Positions 8,071 to 17,070 of a DNA stretch of 64,000 bases are shown piece by piece (within the stretch, counting starts at the first letter, position 1; each line of letters begins with the position of its first letter). The notes under the pieces were generated by a model that was given only the letters and a program-made list of their open reading frames with translations, searched no databases and was not told the origin of the DNA. Origin of the DNA: Ruminiclostridium cellobioparum subsp. termitidis CT1112 (GTDB lineage Bacteria; Bacillota; Clostridia; Acetivibrionales; DSM-1351); the NCBI RefSeq assembly GCF_000350485.1, contig NZ_AORV01000043.1:1-64000 (forward strand), written 5' to 3'. A program made the translations under genes and the position numbers.

Positions 8071-9180
8071 TTATTTTGCCTGTACAGGTGTCTCTGCTGC
8101 ATATGCCTCTTCAAAGTCAAATATCTTTTTGGAAAGTGCGGCTATATTGTTGCAGGCTGTTCCGAAATCCACATCTTCGGTCATTACAGAAAGAACATAC
8201 GGGTGCTTTCCGAATACTATACCCACATCATTGGCTGTTTTGGTCTGATTTCCGATTTTATGTGCAACTTTCACACCTGTCAGCTTTGCGCTGATTCTGT
8301 CATTCCAGTCGGTGTTTTCAAGATTGTTTATCAGCTCCCCATAAACAGCTTCATTGTCCAGGTAATGACTGTACAGATCCCTGGCTACAAGAGCCATGTC
8401 ATAGGGACAGGAACGGTGGGTCTTGCCGTAATAAACCTTTCCTCCAAGGTCGGTCAGATACTTGCGGACATTTTCTATGCCTACCTGACGGATAATCATG
8501 TTGACACCGCAGTTATCACTCTTGCGGATAGCGAGCTTTGAAGTCTCACGGACAGTGTATTCGGTCCCATATGGTGAATTTTGTATGATTCCGGTACCGT
8601 ACTCCAGATCCTCCTCCTTATACACGAGCTTGTCCTCAAGGGATACCTTGCCTGCCTCAATGTCCTTGAAAAGAACCATATTAATTGGGAGCTTGGAGGT
8701 ACTTGCCGCAATATACTCAACCTGGTCGCTGACATTAACCATTTCACCCGTAGCCAGATCAATATAGGTTACGCCGTACCTGCCTGAAAGCTTGGAGGTA
8801 TAGTCGGTAATAATTTTTTTCAGTTCGTCCATCCTGCCGCTTTTTGCCGCCGTGCCGATTTTTGGCAAATACCCGTGTGCCTGGGTAGTAACACCATTAA
8901 GGTCGGAATTCGATCCATTGGCCGTACTATCCGATGGCTGCCCGGTCGAACCTGCAGAACCGGAATTTGTTGCGGCAGAGTTTGCAGCAGTGCCCGGCCC
9001 GGTTTGTGTCACAGCAGTCTGACTGCTGCCGGTATGGGTTGAATCTCCGGCTTTTGATGCTCCTGTTACATTATCCCTGTTTAAAAACAAATATACTGCC
9101 ATAACAACTGCAACTATAGATAAAACCGTTGCAGCAACAACCAGTGCTCTTCTTTTTTTATATTTTCTTCCGTTTTTCAT
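8071..9180 (-). CDS. Membrane-anchored class A beta-lactamase-fold serine hydrolase
   Basis: 369 residues from the ATG at 9180; a GTG at 9195 with AGGAGG just upstream is an equally good start and would add five residues. An N-terminal basic stretch and one membrane helix (about residues 11-33) are followed by a Ser/Thr/Gly-rich linker to about residue 105. A class A beta-lactamase-like domain follows, with the STSK nucleophile motif at 160-163, the SDN motif at 221-223, and HKIG in place of the KTG box. It is probably extracellular. It may be a beta-lactamase or a peptidoglycan carboxypeptidase/esterase relative; the altered third motif makes true beta-lactamase activity uncertain. Confidence 0.8.
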   Translation of the reverse strand: MKNGRKYKKRRALVVAATVLSIVAVVMAVYLFLNRDNVTGASKAGDSTHTGSSQTAVTQTGPGTAANSAATNSGSAGSTGQPSDSTANGSNSDLNGVTTQAHGYLPKIGTAAKSGRMDELKKIITDYTSKLSGRYGVTYIDLATGEMVNVSDQVEYIAASTSKLPINMVLFKDIEAGKVSLEDKLVYKEEDLEYGTGIIQNSPYGTEYTVRETSKLAIRKSDNCGVNMIIRQVGIENVRKYLTDLGGKVYYGKTHRSCPYDMALVARDLYSHYLDNEAVYGELINNLENTDWNDRISAKLTGVKVAHKIGNQTKTANDVGIVFGKHPYVLSVMTEDVDFGTACNNIAALSKKIFDFEEAYAAETPVQAK

Positions 9181-9374
9181 ATGATACCTGCTCACCTTTC
9201 CTCCTGTTATGCTCAGTACGAAGTTGAAATTAACTTTATGCAATAAAAACATTTTTTCCAAATCAACAGCATCTAATTTTAACACTATTGGTACACTGGA
9301 TTCAAATACATTTTAATTAATATTTTCTTAAATACAGTTTAATTATTGACATTTCCACTGCATTCTGTCCTTTC

Positions 9375-10118
9375 TTACTGTTTGCTGTTTTCAAACATCA
9401 ATCTGCAATTATCGGCCCTGTACTTGGAAATTATATACTCCACTGCCTGTCCGCTCTTTGAAAACAGGGTATTCTGAAGCTTTATGAGGGGCTGGCCGGG
9501 TTGGACCCTCAGCAAAGGCGAATCGTTGTTATCGGCAAATACTATTTCCAGAATACTCTTGCTTTTTTCAGGAATAAGAGGATATTTTCCTCTCAGAATG
9601 TCAATTGAGGATTTCCCGTCTTTAAGCTGGTTGACAATATCCGGAAACAGATTTACGGGAATATAGGACTTATTCAGCAAATAAACTTCATTGGCCTGAT
9701 TATTTATAAATGATAAATAAGTGATTACGGTTACCGGCATACTGCTGTTATAGTTAAAAATGCGGTTAAGTATGTCAATTGACGAACTCTCTACTACGGA
9801 TATGTCTATTATATTTTTCCCGGCGGGAGCCTGGCAGTCAAGAATGGAATCTGTGAATCCGGTATAGTTTTTGATATCTATAACATTCTTGCGTCCATAA
9901 ACAAAAGTTCCTTTTCCCTTTTCCTTGTATAGATAACCGCTGTTTGTCAGCTCGGTTATGGCCTGTCTCACCGTAGGCCTGCTGATATCATACAGCTGGC
10001 AGAGGTCCTGCTCGGAGGGAATCTGGGTGCTGGGGGCATATTCATTGCTTTCGATCTTTTTTATTATCATGTCCTTAAGCTGCAGATACAGTGGGATGCT
10101 GCTGAACTTGTTTATCAT
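9375..10118 (-). CDS. GntR/HutC family transcriptional regulator
   Basis: 247 residues. The N-terminal winged helix-turn-helix (about 1-75) has the GntR consensus IPSEQDLCQLYDISRPTVRQA. The remainder is a UTRA effector domain with LLNKSYIPVNLFPDI and the terminal VEYIISKYRADNCRLMF. This class usually senses a sugar phosphate, amino sugar or fatty-acid-related ligand. No catabolic gene is adjacent: purB lies upstream behind a terminator and the serine hydrolase lies downstream. The target is therefore unknown, and autoregulation is likely by family habit. Start follows GGAGAGTTAC. Confidence 0.87.
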   Translation of the reverse strand: MINKFSSIPLYLQLKDMIIKKIESNEYAPSTQIPSEQDLCQLYDISRPTVRQAITELTNSGYLYKEKGKGTFVYGRKNVIDIKNYTGFTDSILDCQAPAGKNIIDISVVESSSIDILNRIFNYNSSMPVTVITYLSFINNQANEVYLLNKSYIPVNLFPDIVNQLKDGKSSIDILRGKYPLIPEKSKSILEIVFADNNDSPLLRVQPGQPLIKLQNTLFSKSGQAVEYIISKYRADNCRLMFENSKQ

Positions 10119-10189
10119 ATGTAACTCTCCATTCCGGTTTAATCAAAGTTAAACCCTGTATACTTTTCTCTTGTGTAATTAAATCCTAA

Positions 10190-10237
10190 CAAAAAAATAA
10201 AAGATGGGATGATGTATTGACATCCTATCTTTTATTA
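10190..10237. terminator. Terminator between purB and the GntR gene
   Basis: A near-perfect stem AATAAAAGATGGGATG/CATCCTATCTTTTATT (10197-10212 with 10221-10236, one mismatch) has A/T tracts on both sides. It terminates purB on the minus strand and could act in both directions. Confidence 0.8.
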
Positions 10238-10274
10238 TATCAAACTTGAATCCAACATCAATAGGTCTCCGAAT

Positions 10275-11705
10275 CTATACCTTCAATTCAACCTTTATGT
10301 CGGCCAGTTCACTGCCGGCAAGCACCGGCCTGACTTCATCCTCAATGAATTCCACAACCTGCTCGGGGCTTCTGCCGATGTAGTTCTTTGGCTCGAGTAC
10401 GGCTTTAAGTGCTTCCAGAGACATTCCGAACAGCGGATCAGCAGCAATTCTCTCAATAAGGTCATTGGACTCGCCATCCACTTTAACACGCTTGCCGGCC
10501 TCCATTGAGTGCATTCTGATCTGTTCGTGGAGCTCCTGCCTGTCTCCCCCGTGTTTTACAGCCTCCATCATTATGTTTTCGGTGGCCATGAAGGGCAGCT
10601 CATCCATAACATGTTTCAGTATGACCTTAGGGTAAACTACCAGGCCGCCTGCCACATTTATATATATGTTAAGGATGGCATCAATGGCAAGGAAGGCTTC
10701 GGGCACTGAAATTCTCTTGTTTGCGGAGTCATCCAGGGTTCTTTCAAACCATTGTGTGGAAGCGGTTATTGCAGGATTCAATGCATCCACGATAACATAT
10801 CTTGCCAGGGAGGAAATTCTCTCACATCTCATGGGGTTCCTTTTATAAGCCATTGCAGATGAACCTATCTGCTTTTCCTCAAAAGGTTCCTCCATTTCCT
10901 TCATGCTCTGGAGAAGTCTCATATCGTTGCTGAATTTATATGCGCTCTGTGCTATCCCGCTGAGAACATTTAAAACCCTGCTGTCCAGCTTTCTGGGATA
11001 GGTTTGGCCAGACACGGCAAAAACTGCTTTAAAACCTATTTTGTCGGCGATGAGCCGTTCAAGCTTTTTAACTTTTTCATGGTCACCGTCAAACAGGTTC
11101 AAAAAGCTTGCCTGAGTTCCGGTTGTTCCCTTTGAACCCAGCAGCTTCATATTTTCAATTGCATGCTCCAGGTCTTCCATATCCATCAGGAGCTCCTGGA
11201 TCCAGAGTGTGGCTCTTTTTCCCACCGTTACAAGCTGGGCCGGCTGGTAATGGGTAAAACCCAGCGTGGGCATATCCTTGTATTCCAGGGCAAAATCCGA
11301 AAGTTTCTTTATAAGAATGAGCATTTTACTTTTAACAAGCTTCAATGCCTCGGTCATGACTATAATATCGGTATTGTCCCCGACATAGCAGGAGGTCGCT
11401 CCAAGATGAATGATGGCCCTGGCATCGGGACACTGCTCACCGTAGGCATGCACATGGGACATGACATCGTGCCTGAATTGTTTTTCATATTGTTCGGCGG
11501 TTTCATAATTGATGTCATCCTTCATTTTTTTCATCTGTTCCAGCTGGGCATCGGTAATATTCAGGCCCAGCTCCTTTTCAGCCTCAGCCAGTGCTATCCA
11601 GAGCTTTCTCCAGGTCCTGAACTTCATATCTGGTGAAAATATCTGCTGCATTTCGCTGCTTGCATATCTTGCATTAAAAGGACTTTCATAAACATTTTTC
11701 ATCAT
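10275..11705 (-). CDS. purB: Adenylosuccinate lyase
   Basis: 476 residues from the ATG at 11705, which has AAGGGAG spaced 6 bases upstream; an adjacent ATG at 11702 is also possible. It is a fumarase/aspartase superfamily enzyme. The signature loop GSSAMAYKRNPMRCE carries the catalytic Ser. HLGATSCYVGDN and the THYQPAQLVTVGKRA segment hold the conserved His residues. It catalyses two steps of purine synthesis, SAICAR to AICAR and adenylosuccinate to AMP. The length fits the 470-480 residue form rather than the shorter Bacillus 430-residue form. The gene stands alone between two terminators. Confidence 0.93.
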   Translation of the reverse strand: MMKNVYESPFNARYASSEMQQIFSPDMKFRTWRKLWIALAEAEKELGLNITDAQLEQMKKMKDDINYETAEQYEKQFRHDVMSHVHAYGEQCPDARAIIHLGATSCYVGDNTDIIVMTEALKLVKSKMLILIKKLSDFALEYKDMPTLGFTHYQPAQLVTVGKRATLWIQELLMDMEDLEHAIENMKLLGSKGTTGTQASFLNLFDGDHEKVKKLERLIADKIGFKAVFAVSGQTYPRKLDSRVLNVLSGIAQSAYKFSNDMRLLQSMKEMEEPFEEKQIGSSAMAYKRNPMRCERISSLARYVIVDALNPAITASTQWFERTLDDSANKRISVPEAFLAIDAILNIYINVAGGLVVYPKVILKHVMDELPFMATENIMMEAVKHGGDRQELHEQIRMHSMEAGKRVKVDGESNDLIERIAADPLFGMSLEALKAVLEPKNYIGRSPEQVVEFIEDEVRPVLAGSELADIKVELKV

Positions 11706-11794
11706 TCTAATCTCCCTTCGTACCGGATATATTATACAACAAAAACCGAATATTTGCATCAAAAATATTAAAAATGTTCGGATTATTTCTTTCC

Positions 11795-11823
11795 AAAAAA
11801 AGTGCGGGATACAAATCCCGCTT
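11795..11823 (-). terminator. Intrinsic terminator of the aminotransferase gene
   Basis: On the minus strand GCGGGAT/ATCCCGC with a 4-base loop is followed by CTTTTTTT. It lies between the aminotransferase gene and purB. Confidence 0.82.
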
Positions 11824-11902
11824 TAGACATTTATGAATATTAGAACGTATACGGAATACTTTCTAAACTCATGTAAAATTATATGCTTAATCCCTTATTC
11901 GT

Positions 11903-13183
11903 TCAAGCCATTTCTAAAAATTTCTTTGCAGAAACCAGCCGTATACTGATACAGAATATCTCTATGGCCTTCTTAAGCTCTTCTACAGGCGGCAGCGTGG
12001 GAGCTATCCTTATATTTCTGTCCTTAGGATCTTTTCCGTAGGGATAGGTCGCTCCGGCCTTTGTAAGTACCACTCCTGCTTCAAGTGAAAGCTTTTCAAC
12101 CTCTTTGGCGCAGTTGTTGAGAGTGTTGAGGCTGATGAAATATCCACCGTTGGGTTTGTTCCAGGAGGCTATTTCCTTTCCTCCCAGTTCTTTTTCAAGG
12201 ATCTCATTAACTATATCGAATTTAGGCTTCAAAATACTTGCATGTTTTTTCATATGCAGGTTGATGCCGTCAAGATTTTTAAAATATCTGACATGTCTCA
12301 GCTGGTTTATTTTATCATGGCCTATGGTCTGGATGGTCATGCTTTTCCTGATGCCGTTGAGATTCTCAACACTTGCTGCCATAGCTGCTATTCCGGCTCC
12401 CGGGAAACTGATTTTTGAGGTGGAGCTGAAAACGTACACCATGTTATCATTTCCGGAGGCCTTGCAGGCAGTCAGTATGTTTTTCAATTCATCAGGCTTG
12501 TCGGACAAATGATGTACGCAATAGGCGTTATCCCAGAATACTCTGAAATCCTTTGCTTTCGGTCTTAGAGCCGCAATTCTGTCGACCACCCTGTCGGAAT
12601 AGGTGATTCCATCCGGATTGCTGTACTTTGGAACACACCACATGCCCTTGATACTGTCATCTTCTGAAACAAGTTTTTCCACCGTATCCATGTCAGGACC
12701 GTCCTGCCTCATATCAATGGTGATCATTTCAATTCCGAGCAGCTCGCAGATTGCAAAATGGCGGTCATATCCGGGGCTTGGACATAAAAATTTGACCCTG
12801 TCCAGCTTTGACCAGGGAGTACTGCCGAGAATACCAAGCGACATGGCTCTTGCAACCGCATCATACATCAGGTTCAGACTTGAGTTTCCACCAATGATGA
12901 CTTCACTTTTATCTACGTCAAGCATTTCTGCAAAAAGTTCCTTTGCTTCCGGCAGACCGTCTAGAACACCATAATTGAAGGTATCGGTGCCGTCAGCCGC
13001 CTTGCGGAGTTCCCTCGAAGGAATATCAAGAATCTCCATACACATGTCCAGCTGTTCCGAGCATGGTTTGCCCCTTGTCATATCAAGCTTTAGCTTTTGC
13101 TCTTTAAATGCATTATATCTTTTTTCAAGTTTTTCTATCTCATTTTGAAGTTCATTTTTGGATAATTTACTGTAGCTATTCAT
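11903..13183 (-). CDS. Class I aminotransferase, aspartate aminotransferase (MocR-like/type Ic)
   Basis: 426 residues of fold-type I PLP enzyme. The N-terminal helix precedes LDMTRGKPCSEQLD, the hallmark of the Aminotran_MocR (PF12897) family. The cofactor lysine lies in FSSTSKISFPGAG, and the PLP-phosphate Arg region in RNIRIAPTLPP. Characterised members of this group are type Ic aspartate aminotransferases, so aspartate/2-oxoglutarate transamination is the best guess. No N-terminal helix-turn-helix is present, so it is an enzyme and not a MocR regulator. It is cytosolic and monocistronic, with the terminator at 11795-11823. Confidence 0.82.
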   Translation of the reverse strand: MNSYSKLSKNELQNEIEKLEKRYNAFKEQKLKLDMTRGKPCSEQLDMCMEILDIPSRELRKAADGTDTFNYGVLDGLPEAKELFAEMLDVDKSEVIIGGNSSLNLMYDAVARAMSLGILGSTPWSKLDRVKFLCPSPGYDRHFAICELLGIEMITIDMRQDGPDMDTVEKLVSEDDSIKGMWCVPKYSNPDGITYSDRVVDRIAALRPKAKDFRVFWDNAYCVHHLSDKPDELKNILTACKASGNDNMVYVFSSTSKISFPGAGIAAMAASVENLNGIRKSMTIQTIGHDKINQLRHVRYFKNLDGINLHMKKHASILKPKFDIVNEILEKELGGKEIASWNKPNGGYFISLNTLNNCAKEVEKLSLEAGVVLTKAGATYPYGKDPKDRNIRIAPTLPPVEELKKAIEIFCISIRLVSAKKFLEMA

Positions 13184-13358
13184 TATCTTCTCCTCTCAAA
13201 AACAATATAACCAATAATAATTCTAATACATATTATTCTTGTTTGCAAGTTTATTGATCTTTTTATTCAAAAAATTATTTACCAGCAGACAAAATAAAAT
13301 TTAAAAGAATAATTATGCAAGTATAGCCTGATTAAGCTGCAGTTATTTTGAAGAAAGT

Positions 13359-13406
13359 AAAAAAGTCAATTACCTATCGGCTGAAAGCCCATAGTAATTG
13401 ACTTTG
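13359..13406 (-). terminator. Terminator of the dipeptidase/yraN transcript
   Basis: A perfect stem AAAGTCAATTAC/GTAATTGACTTT (13394-13405 with 13362-13373) encloses an inner GGGCTTTCAGCC hairpin. It is followed on the minus strand by a run of T. It probably ends the long minus-strand operon from rnhB to the dipeptidase. Confidence 0.8.
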
Positions 13407-13434
13407 GTAAGCAGCATTCTTTTTATAGTATTTG

Positions 13435-14370
13435 TCAAAGTACGCTTTTTATAACCCTGATAAAGTTTTCCCCGGCAATTTTTTTAACCAAACCCTCGCT
13501 ATAGTTCAGCTTGAGAAGCTCATTGAGGAGATTGGAATAGCATTGTACGCCTTCCAGCCCTTCAGGTGTGGATTCAATACCGTCAAAATCGGAACCCAGA
13601 CCAAGAGTGTCCTCACCGGTAAGTGCCACAATGTATTCAATGTGAGAAAGCGCATCCTTTATTGAGGCTTTTCCCCCGTCATTGAGGAACACCGGATAGA
13701 GGTTCAGTCCCGTAACGCCGCCGTTTTTCTTCAGGGCAAGCAATTGCTCATCGGTGAGGTTCCTGGGATGACTGCACAATTTTTTTGAATTTGAATGAGA
13801 TGCAATGATGGGAGCGGCAGTCAGGTTTATCACATCCCAGAAACCTGCCTCCGATATATGTGAGACATCTATCAGCATTCCAAGCCTGTTCATCTCCGTG
13901 ATCACGTCACGCCCAAAAGGTGTCAGTCCCCCTCCCGATATCCCGTCAATAACTCCGTCGGCTATCTGGTTCCTGTAATTCCAGGTAAGCGTCATACCCC
14001 TTACACCCATTTTGTAAAGCATCCTTAAAGAAGCCAAACTTCCCTCCAGTGCTTCACCGCCCTCAATTGTGAGAACGGCTGCAATTTTTCGGCCGGCAAA
14101 TGCGTCTTCCATATCGTTGTAATTACAGCATAACATTATGTCCTGTTTATTGTTTTCTATCTCCTGGTACAGCCTGTCGATGATACTCAGAGTTCTCTTC
14201 AGCGCTCCCATTTTAGCATGCTCAGGGGAAATAAACGCCGCAAAGAACTGGACATAGCTGTCGTAATTCTTTAGTCTGCTTATATCAATGTGGCAGTTGT
14301 TTTTGCGGAGTCCCTCCCCGCATTTCATTATGGTGGTTATGGTGTCGCAATGGGCATCAACAATAAGCAT
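13435..14370 (-). CDS. Membrane dipeptidase family (peptidase M19)
   Basis: 311 residues with the M19 (renal dipeptidase) binuclear zinc TIM-barrel. Metal motifs are DAHCDT at the N terminus, the bridging Glu in LTIEGGEALEG, the HSNS(K) region in APIIASHSNSKKLC, and DVSHISE. The C-terminal GLGSDFDGIE is diagnostic. There is no signal peptide, so unlike the mammalian enzyme it is cytosolic; it would cleave dipeptides, including D-amino-acid-containing ones. It is the last gene of the rnhB-ylqG-ylqH-yraN run, 23 bp after yraN. Confidence 0.9.
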   Translation of the reverse strand: MLIVDAHCDTITTIMKCGEGLRKNNCHIDISRLKNYDSYVQFFAAFISPEHAKMGALKRTLSIIDRLYQEIENNKQDIMLCCNYNDMEDAFAGRKIAAVLTIEGGEALEGSLASLRMLYKMGVRGMTLTWNYRNQIADGVIDGISGGGLTPFGRDVITEMNRLGMLIDVSHISEAGFWDVINLTAAPIIASHSNSKKLCSHPRNLTDEQLLALKKNGGVTGLNLYPVFLNDGGKASIKDALSHIEYIVALTGEDTLGLGSDFDGIESTPEGLEGVQCYSNLLNELLKLNYSEGLVKKIAGENFIRVIKSVL

Positions 14371-14393
14371 ATCAGTCTCCTTTTAAAAAAATT

Positions 14394-14774
14394 CTAAAAT
14401 GCATTCTCTATATGGTTTATACTTTTGATAACGGAGTTGAAATTAACATCTTTTGTGAGTATGATTTCAATGACATCAAACCGTACACATGCGCATGTAC
14501 TTCCTGTATTTGAAAGATAGATGGCGGCAATCCGGTGTATTTTTCTCTGCTTAGCTGCTGTTACCGCCTCTCCGGGAGAACCACAGGTGCCGGTGCGTCT
14601 GGTCTTAACCTCTATAAAACAAATATATTCGGCATCTCTTGCAATTATATCTATTTCACCCAAACGACCGACTCTGTAATTGGTTTTTAAAATTGCATAT
14701 TTTTTCTCAAGAAGGTACTGAACTGCTTTTTCCTCACCGTCAGCACCCAGCTTCCTGGTATTTATGCCGGTCAT
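14394..14774 (-). CDS. yraN: YraN/UPF0102 family endonuclease-like protein
   Basis: 126 residues from the ATG at 14774, preceded by AAGGTGAG; a GTG at 14783 would overlap that site. It has the restriction-endonuclease-like fold of UPF0102: an N-terminal GADGEEKAVQYLLEKKY helix, GRLGEIDIIARD and ICFIEVKTRRTGTCGSP, giving the E-x-D...E-x-K catalytic set. The function is unproven, with a presumed role in DNA processing or uptake. It sits in the conserved cluster downstream of rnhB, as in many bacteria, and is probably cotranscribed with ylqH and the dipeptidase gene. Confidence 0.9.
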   Translation of the reverse strand: MTGINTRKLGADGEEKAVQYLLEKKYAILKTNYRVGRLGEIDIIARDAEYICFIEVKTRRTGTCGSPGEAVTAAKQRKIHRIAAIYLSNTGSTCACVRFDVIEIILTKDVNFNSVIKSINHIENAF

Positions 14775-14852
14775 ATGACTCACCTTCTTTTAATGTTATG
14801 GCAGCCTGCCACTTTATCCAGTTCCGATTGCCTCAGACACCTTTTTAAAAGC

Positions 14853-15152
14853 CTAATCCTCGTAATCCTGACCGTAGCTTTTGTCCACGCTTCCTATGAA
14901 TATAAGGATTTCGGCAACAACGTCATAAACCTCCGGCGGTATCTGGTCGCCGATTCCAAGAGCCGAAAGAGTTTGAGCCAGCTCAGTATTCTGATATACA
15001 GGTATATCGGCCTCTTTGGCCTTTTCGATCATTTTTTCGGCTACAATTCCCTTGCCTGTGGCAACCACTTTCGGGGCGGCATCGGTCTCGGGAGAATACT
15101 GCAGTGCTGCTGCATGCCTTATGCCTTTCCTGTTTTTATCCTTGTCCTGCAA
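14853..15152 (-). CDS. FlhB C-terminal-domain-like protein (YlqH type)
   Basis: 99 residues from a probable TTG start at 15152, just after the ylqG stop; the open frame extends upstream into the ylqG coding end but has no better start. The sequence matches the cytosolic C-terminal domain of FlhB/EscU type III export switch proteins (ALQYSPETDAAPKVVATGKGIVAEKMIEKAKEADIPV..., written here only in part as IVAEKMIEKAKEADIPVY). The NPTH autocleavage motif is absent, as is usual for the stand-alone YlqH family, and there is no membrane part. The function is unknown. Its neighbour ylqG is FliK-like, so the pair mimics an export substrate-switch module. Confidence 0.78.
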   Translation of the reverse strand: MQDKDKNRKGIRHAAALQYSPETDAAPKVVATGKGIVAEKMIEKAKEADIPVYQNTELAQTLSALGIGDQIPPEVYDVVAEILIFIGSVDKSYGQDYED

Positions 15153-15180
15153 ATTCCCACCGCCTATAATTAAGTATGAA

Positions 15181-17049
15181 TTAAATAGAAATATCAATGT
15201 TATTGGAGCTTTTAATAAATTCCTTTTTTGCCTCTGCTTCAAAATTAACTATATTAATGGGTTCATCCATGAGCCTGTAGGTAAAGTCCACAAGCCTGAA
15301 GCCTTTTTCAAGCAGAGAGTTGTAAAGCTGTTTGTGGTGTTCCTTCAGCACAGGAAACACCTCACTGTTTTCAAGTCTGAAATTTGTGCTTATATTTTTC
15401 CTGTCAACACTTAGGAGAGTATCTATCCTTCCGATATTATTGCTATCCAGGGATATAAGCACAGTCATATTGGAGGGGTCAAGCTTTTTGGATCTGGAGC
15501 CCTTTTTCAGCATATACAGCTCACCGGTGGTATTCTGATTGAATATGCTCAAAGGAAGCTGCACATACGAACTATAATTGTTGAGCTGATTAATAAAATT
15601 CACATTGCTTTCCAGATTGTTCACTATTGTGCCGGCAGCTTCCCTCATCCCCTGGGGCAGCAGCTGCAAAGTACTTTTGAGAGTCTGCAGGGCAGCGTCC
15701 ATTTCTTTATACAGCCTGACAGGATCAATATTCTGGCTGGTTTCATCAATCCTGACAAACAGACTTTCAAGGGTTTTTACAGCTGCTGCGAATACTCTTT
15801 CCTCCCCGGCAAGCTGCTTTGCTGCCGCCAGCTCTTCACCCGACAACTTTCCCGAGTTCATAAGCGCAGTCAGTTCCTTATTAAATGCGTTTAATAAGGT
15901 CAGTTCGGATTTGCCGGAGGGCGTTTCCCCCTTTAGCATGTTAAGGAGCTTTTCAGCAGTTGAGTTTAAGCCTGAGTTTTCCGTTTGGGCGGGGTTGCGG
16001 GCAATGTCTGCTTTATCACCGGTTTCTGCCGGTAAATTTCCCGGCTTGGGGGCTGTGTCAATCTCTGAGGTATTTGCCTTAACCGGTGAACTTACCTGGT
16101 CATTGACCGCTTTACCGGCCCCTTCCGCGCCCGATTGGGCCGGCTTGGCTGTTTGTCCCGTTTCACCGCTGTTTGTCTTATTATTAACAACTGCTTCTCC
16201 TGCTGCTTCCTGACCGGCCGTCCCGACAGCCGGCCGTGTGTTTGCCGAAACATCCGGCACCCTGCCGTTTTCAGCAGGATTGGCTGACGCTTTGGCCTGA
16301 TCTTGGCCGGCAGCAGCTGGAGTGCCATTATTTTGAACCGCCTGATTTTTGATTTCTTCCCCGGCTTTTGCAGTCAGTTCACCTTTTTCGGCCAGTGAAG
16401 CCGCTATTTTCTGCACCAGCCTGTTTAAGGCAGAAGCGTCTGCCGGCAAATCAGTGCTGCCTTTTATCCGTGAATCCACCAATTTTGCAAGTTCCGAGAT
16501 ATCATTGCTGAGCTTCAGCCTTCCGGCCAAAAGACTCTGCAGCTTGTCTATGTTGTTTGTATCTTCCGACAGCTTTGAAGCTGTCAGGAATGCTGCTTCA
16601 TTTGGCTTTAAACCGGCATTTGCCTTTAGCAGCCCGGTCATTTTAGCCATATTCTCTTCGGTAATCGGTAAATTTTGCTGTGTCAATGCCTGGGCAATCT
16701 GCAGGTTCTGTTCTGTAAGAGGCAGTTTAAGTGCAGTCAGTACATTCCTGATATTTTCAAAAGCCTTATCGGTTTGAGGCTGAGTTGCTTTTTCAGCAAC
16801 ATCAAAGGCCGGCCGGCCGTCAACAAAACCCTTAAAGGTCAGATTTACAAATTCGCCTTCGGCTGCTTCGACCGGCGCCGCCGCTGCACCTGAAACCACC
16901 GTGCCGTCAGAAAATTTCAAAGTCAGCTCGCTTCCTGAATTCTCAAGGATCTGAACCCTGACATTATCGCCCGGCTTTAATTTGCCCATTATATCAGAAC
17001 CATTATAGGTCGTGTTTGCTGCGGCAGAAGTAAAGCTGTCTATTCTCAA
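15181..17049 (-). CDS. FliK-like hook-length-control domain protein (YlqG type)
   Basis: 622 residues. The N-terminal 60 residues resemble the YlqG head (RVQILENSGSELTLKFSDG). The middle, about 210-400, is a low-complexity region rich in Ala, Gly, Pro, Lys and Asn. The C-terminal 140 residues look like the flagellar hook-length control domain (LQLLPQGMREAAGTIVNNLES, LDPSNMTVLISLDSNNIGRIDTLL). No flagellar genes are nearby. The location between rnhB and ylqH matches Bacillus ylqG, whose function is unknown. The predicted protein is cytosolic, with no signal peptide. The low-complexity region has frequent G/C-rich codons and generates many spurious open frames. Confidence 0.75.
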   Translation of the reverse strand: MRIDSFTSAAANTTYNGSDIMGKLKPGDNVRVQILENSGSELTLKFSDGTVVSGAAAAPVEAAEGEFVNLTFKGFVDGRPAFDVAEKATQPQTDKAFENIRNVLTALKLPLTEQNLQIAQALTQQNLPITEENMAKMTGLLKANAGLKPNEAAFLTASKLSEDTNNIDKLQSLLAGRLKLSNDISELAKLVDSRIKGSTDLPADASALNRLVQKIAASLAEKGELTAKAGEEIKNQAVQNNGTPAAAGQDQAKASANPAENGRVPDVSANTRPAVGTAGQEAAGEAVVNNKTNSGETGQTAKPAQSGAEGAGKAVNDQVSSPVKANTSEIDTAPKPGNLPAETGDKADIARNPAQTENSGLNSTAEKLLNMLKGETPSGKSELTLLNAFNKELTALMNSGKLSGEELAAAKQLAGEERVFAAAVKTLESLFVRIDETSQNIDPVRLYKEMDAALQTLKSTLQLLPQGMREAAGTIVNNLESNVNFINQLNNYSSYVQLPLSIFNQNTTGELYMLKKGSRSKKLDPSNMTVLISLDSNNIGRIDTLLSVDRKNISTNFRLENSEVFPVLKEHHKQLYNSLLEKGFRLVDFTYRLMDEPINIVNFEAEAKKEFIKSSNNIDISI

Positions 17050-17070
17050 ACCATATCACCCCACAATATA

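Noticed and set aside
8071-9180. Calling the SxxK/SDN protein a true beta-lactamase
   Set aside because: The third motif is HKIG and the protein is membrane-anchored with a long linker. Related peptidoglycan enzymes share the first two motifs, so only the fold is claimed.
11903-13183. MocR-type GntR regulator
   Set aside because: The protein lacks the N-terminal winged helix. Only the aminotransferase domain is present, and it belongs to the stand-alone enzyme family.
15605-16777. Long plus-strand open frames within the ylqG region
   Set aside because: They come from the repetitive GC-rich low-complexity part of ylqG. Composition is Ser/Ala/Phe-biased, with no start signals.
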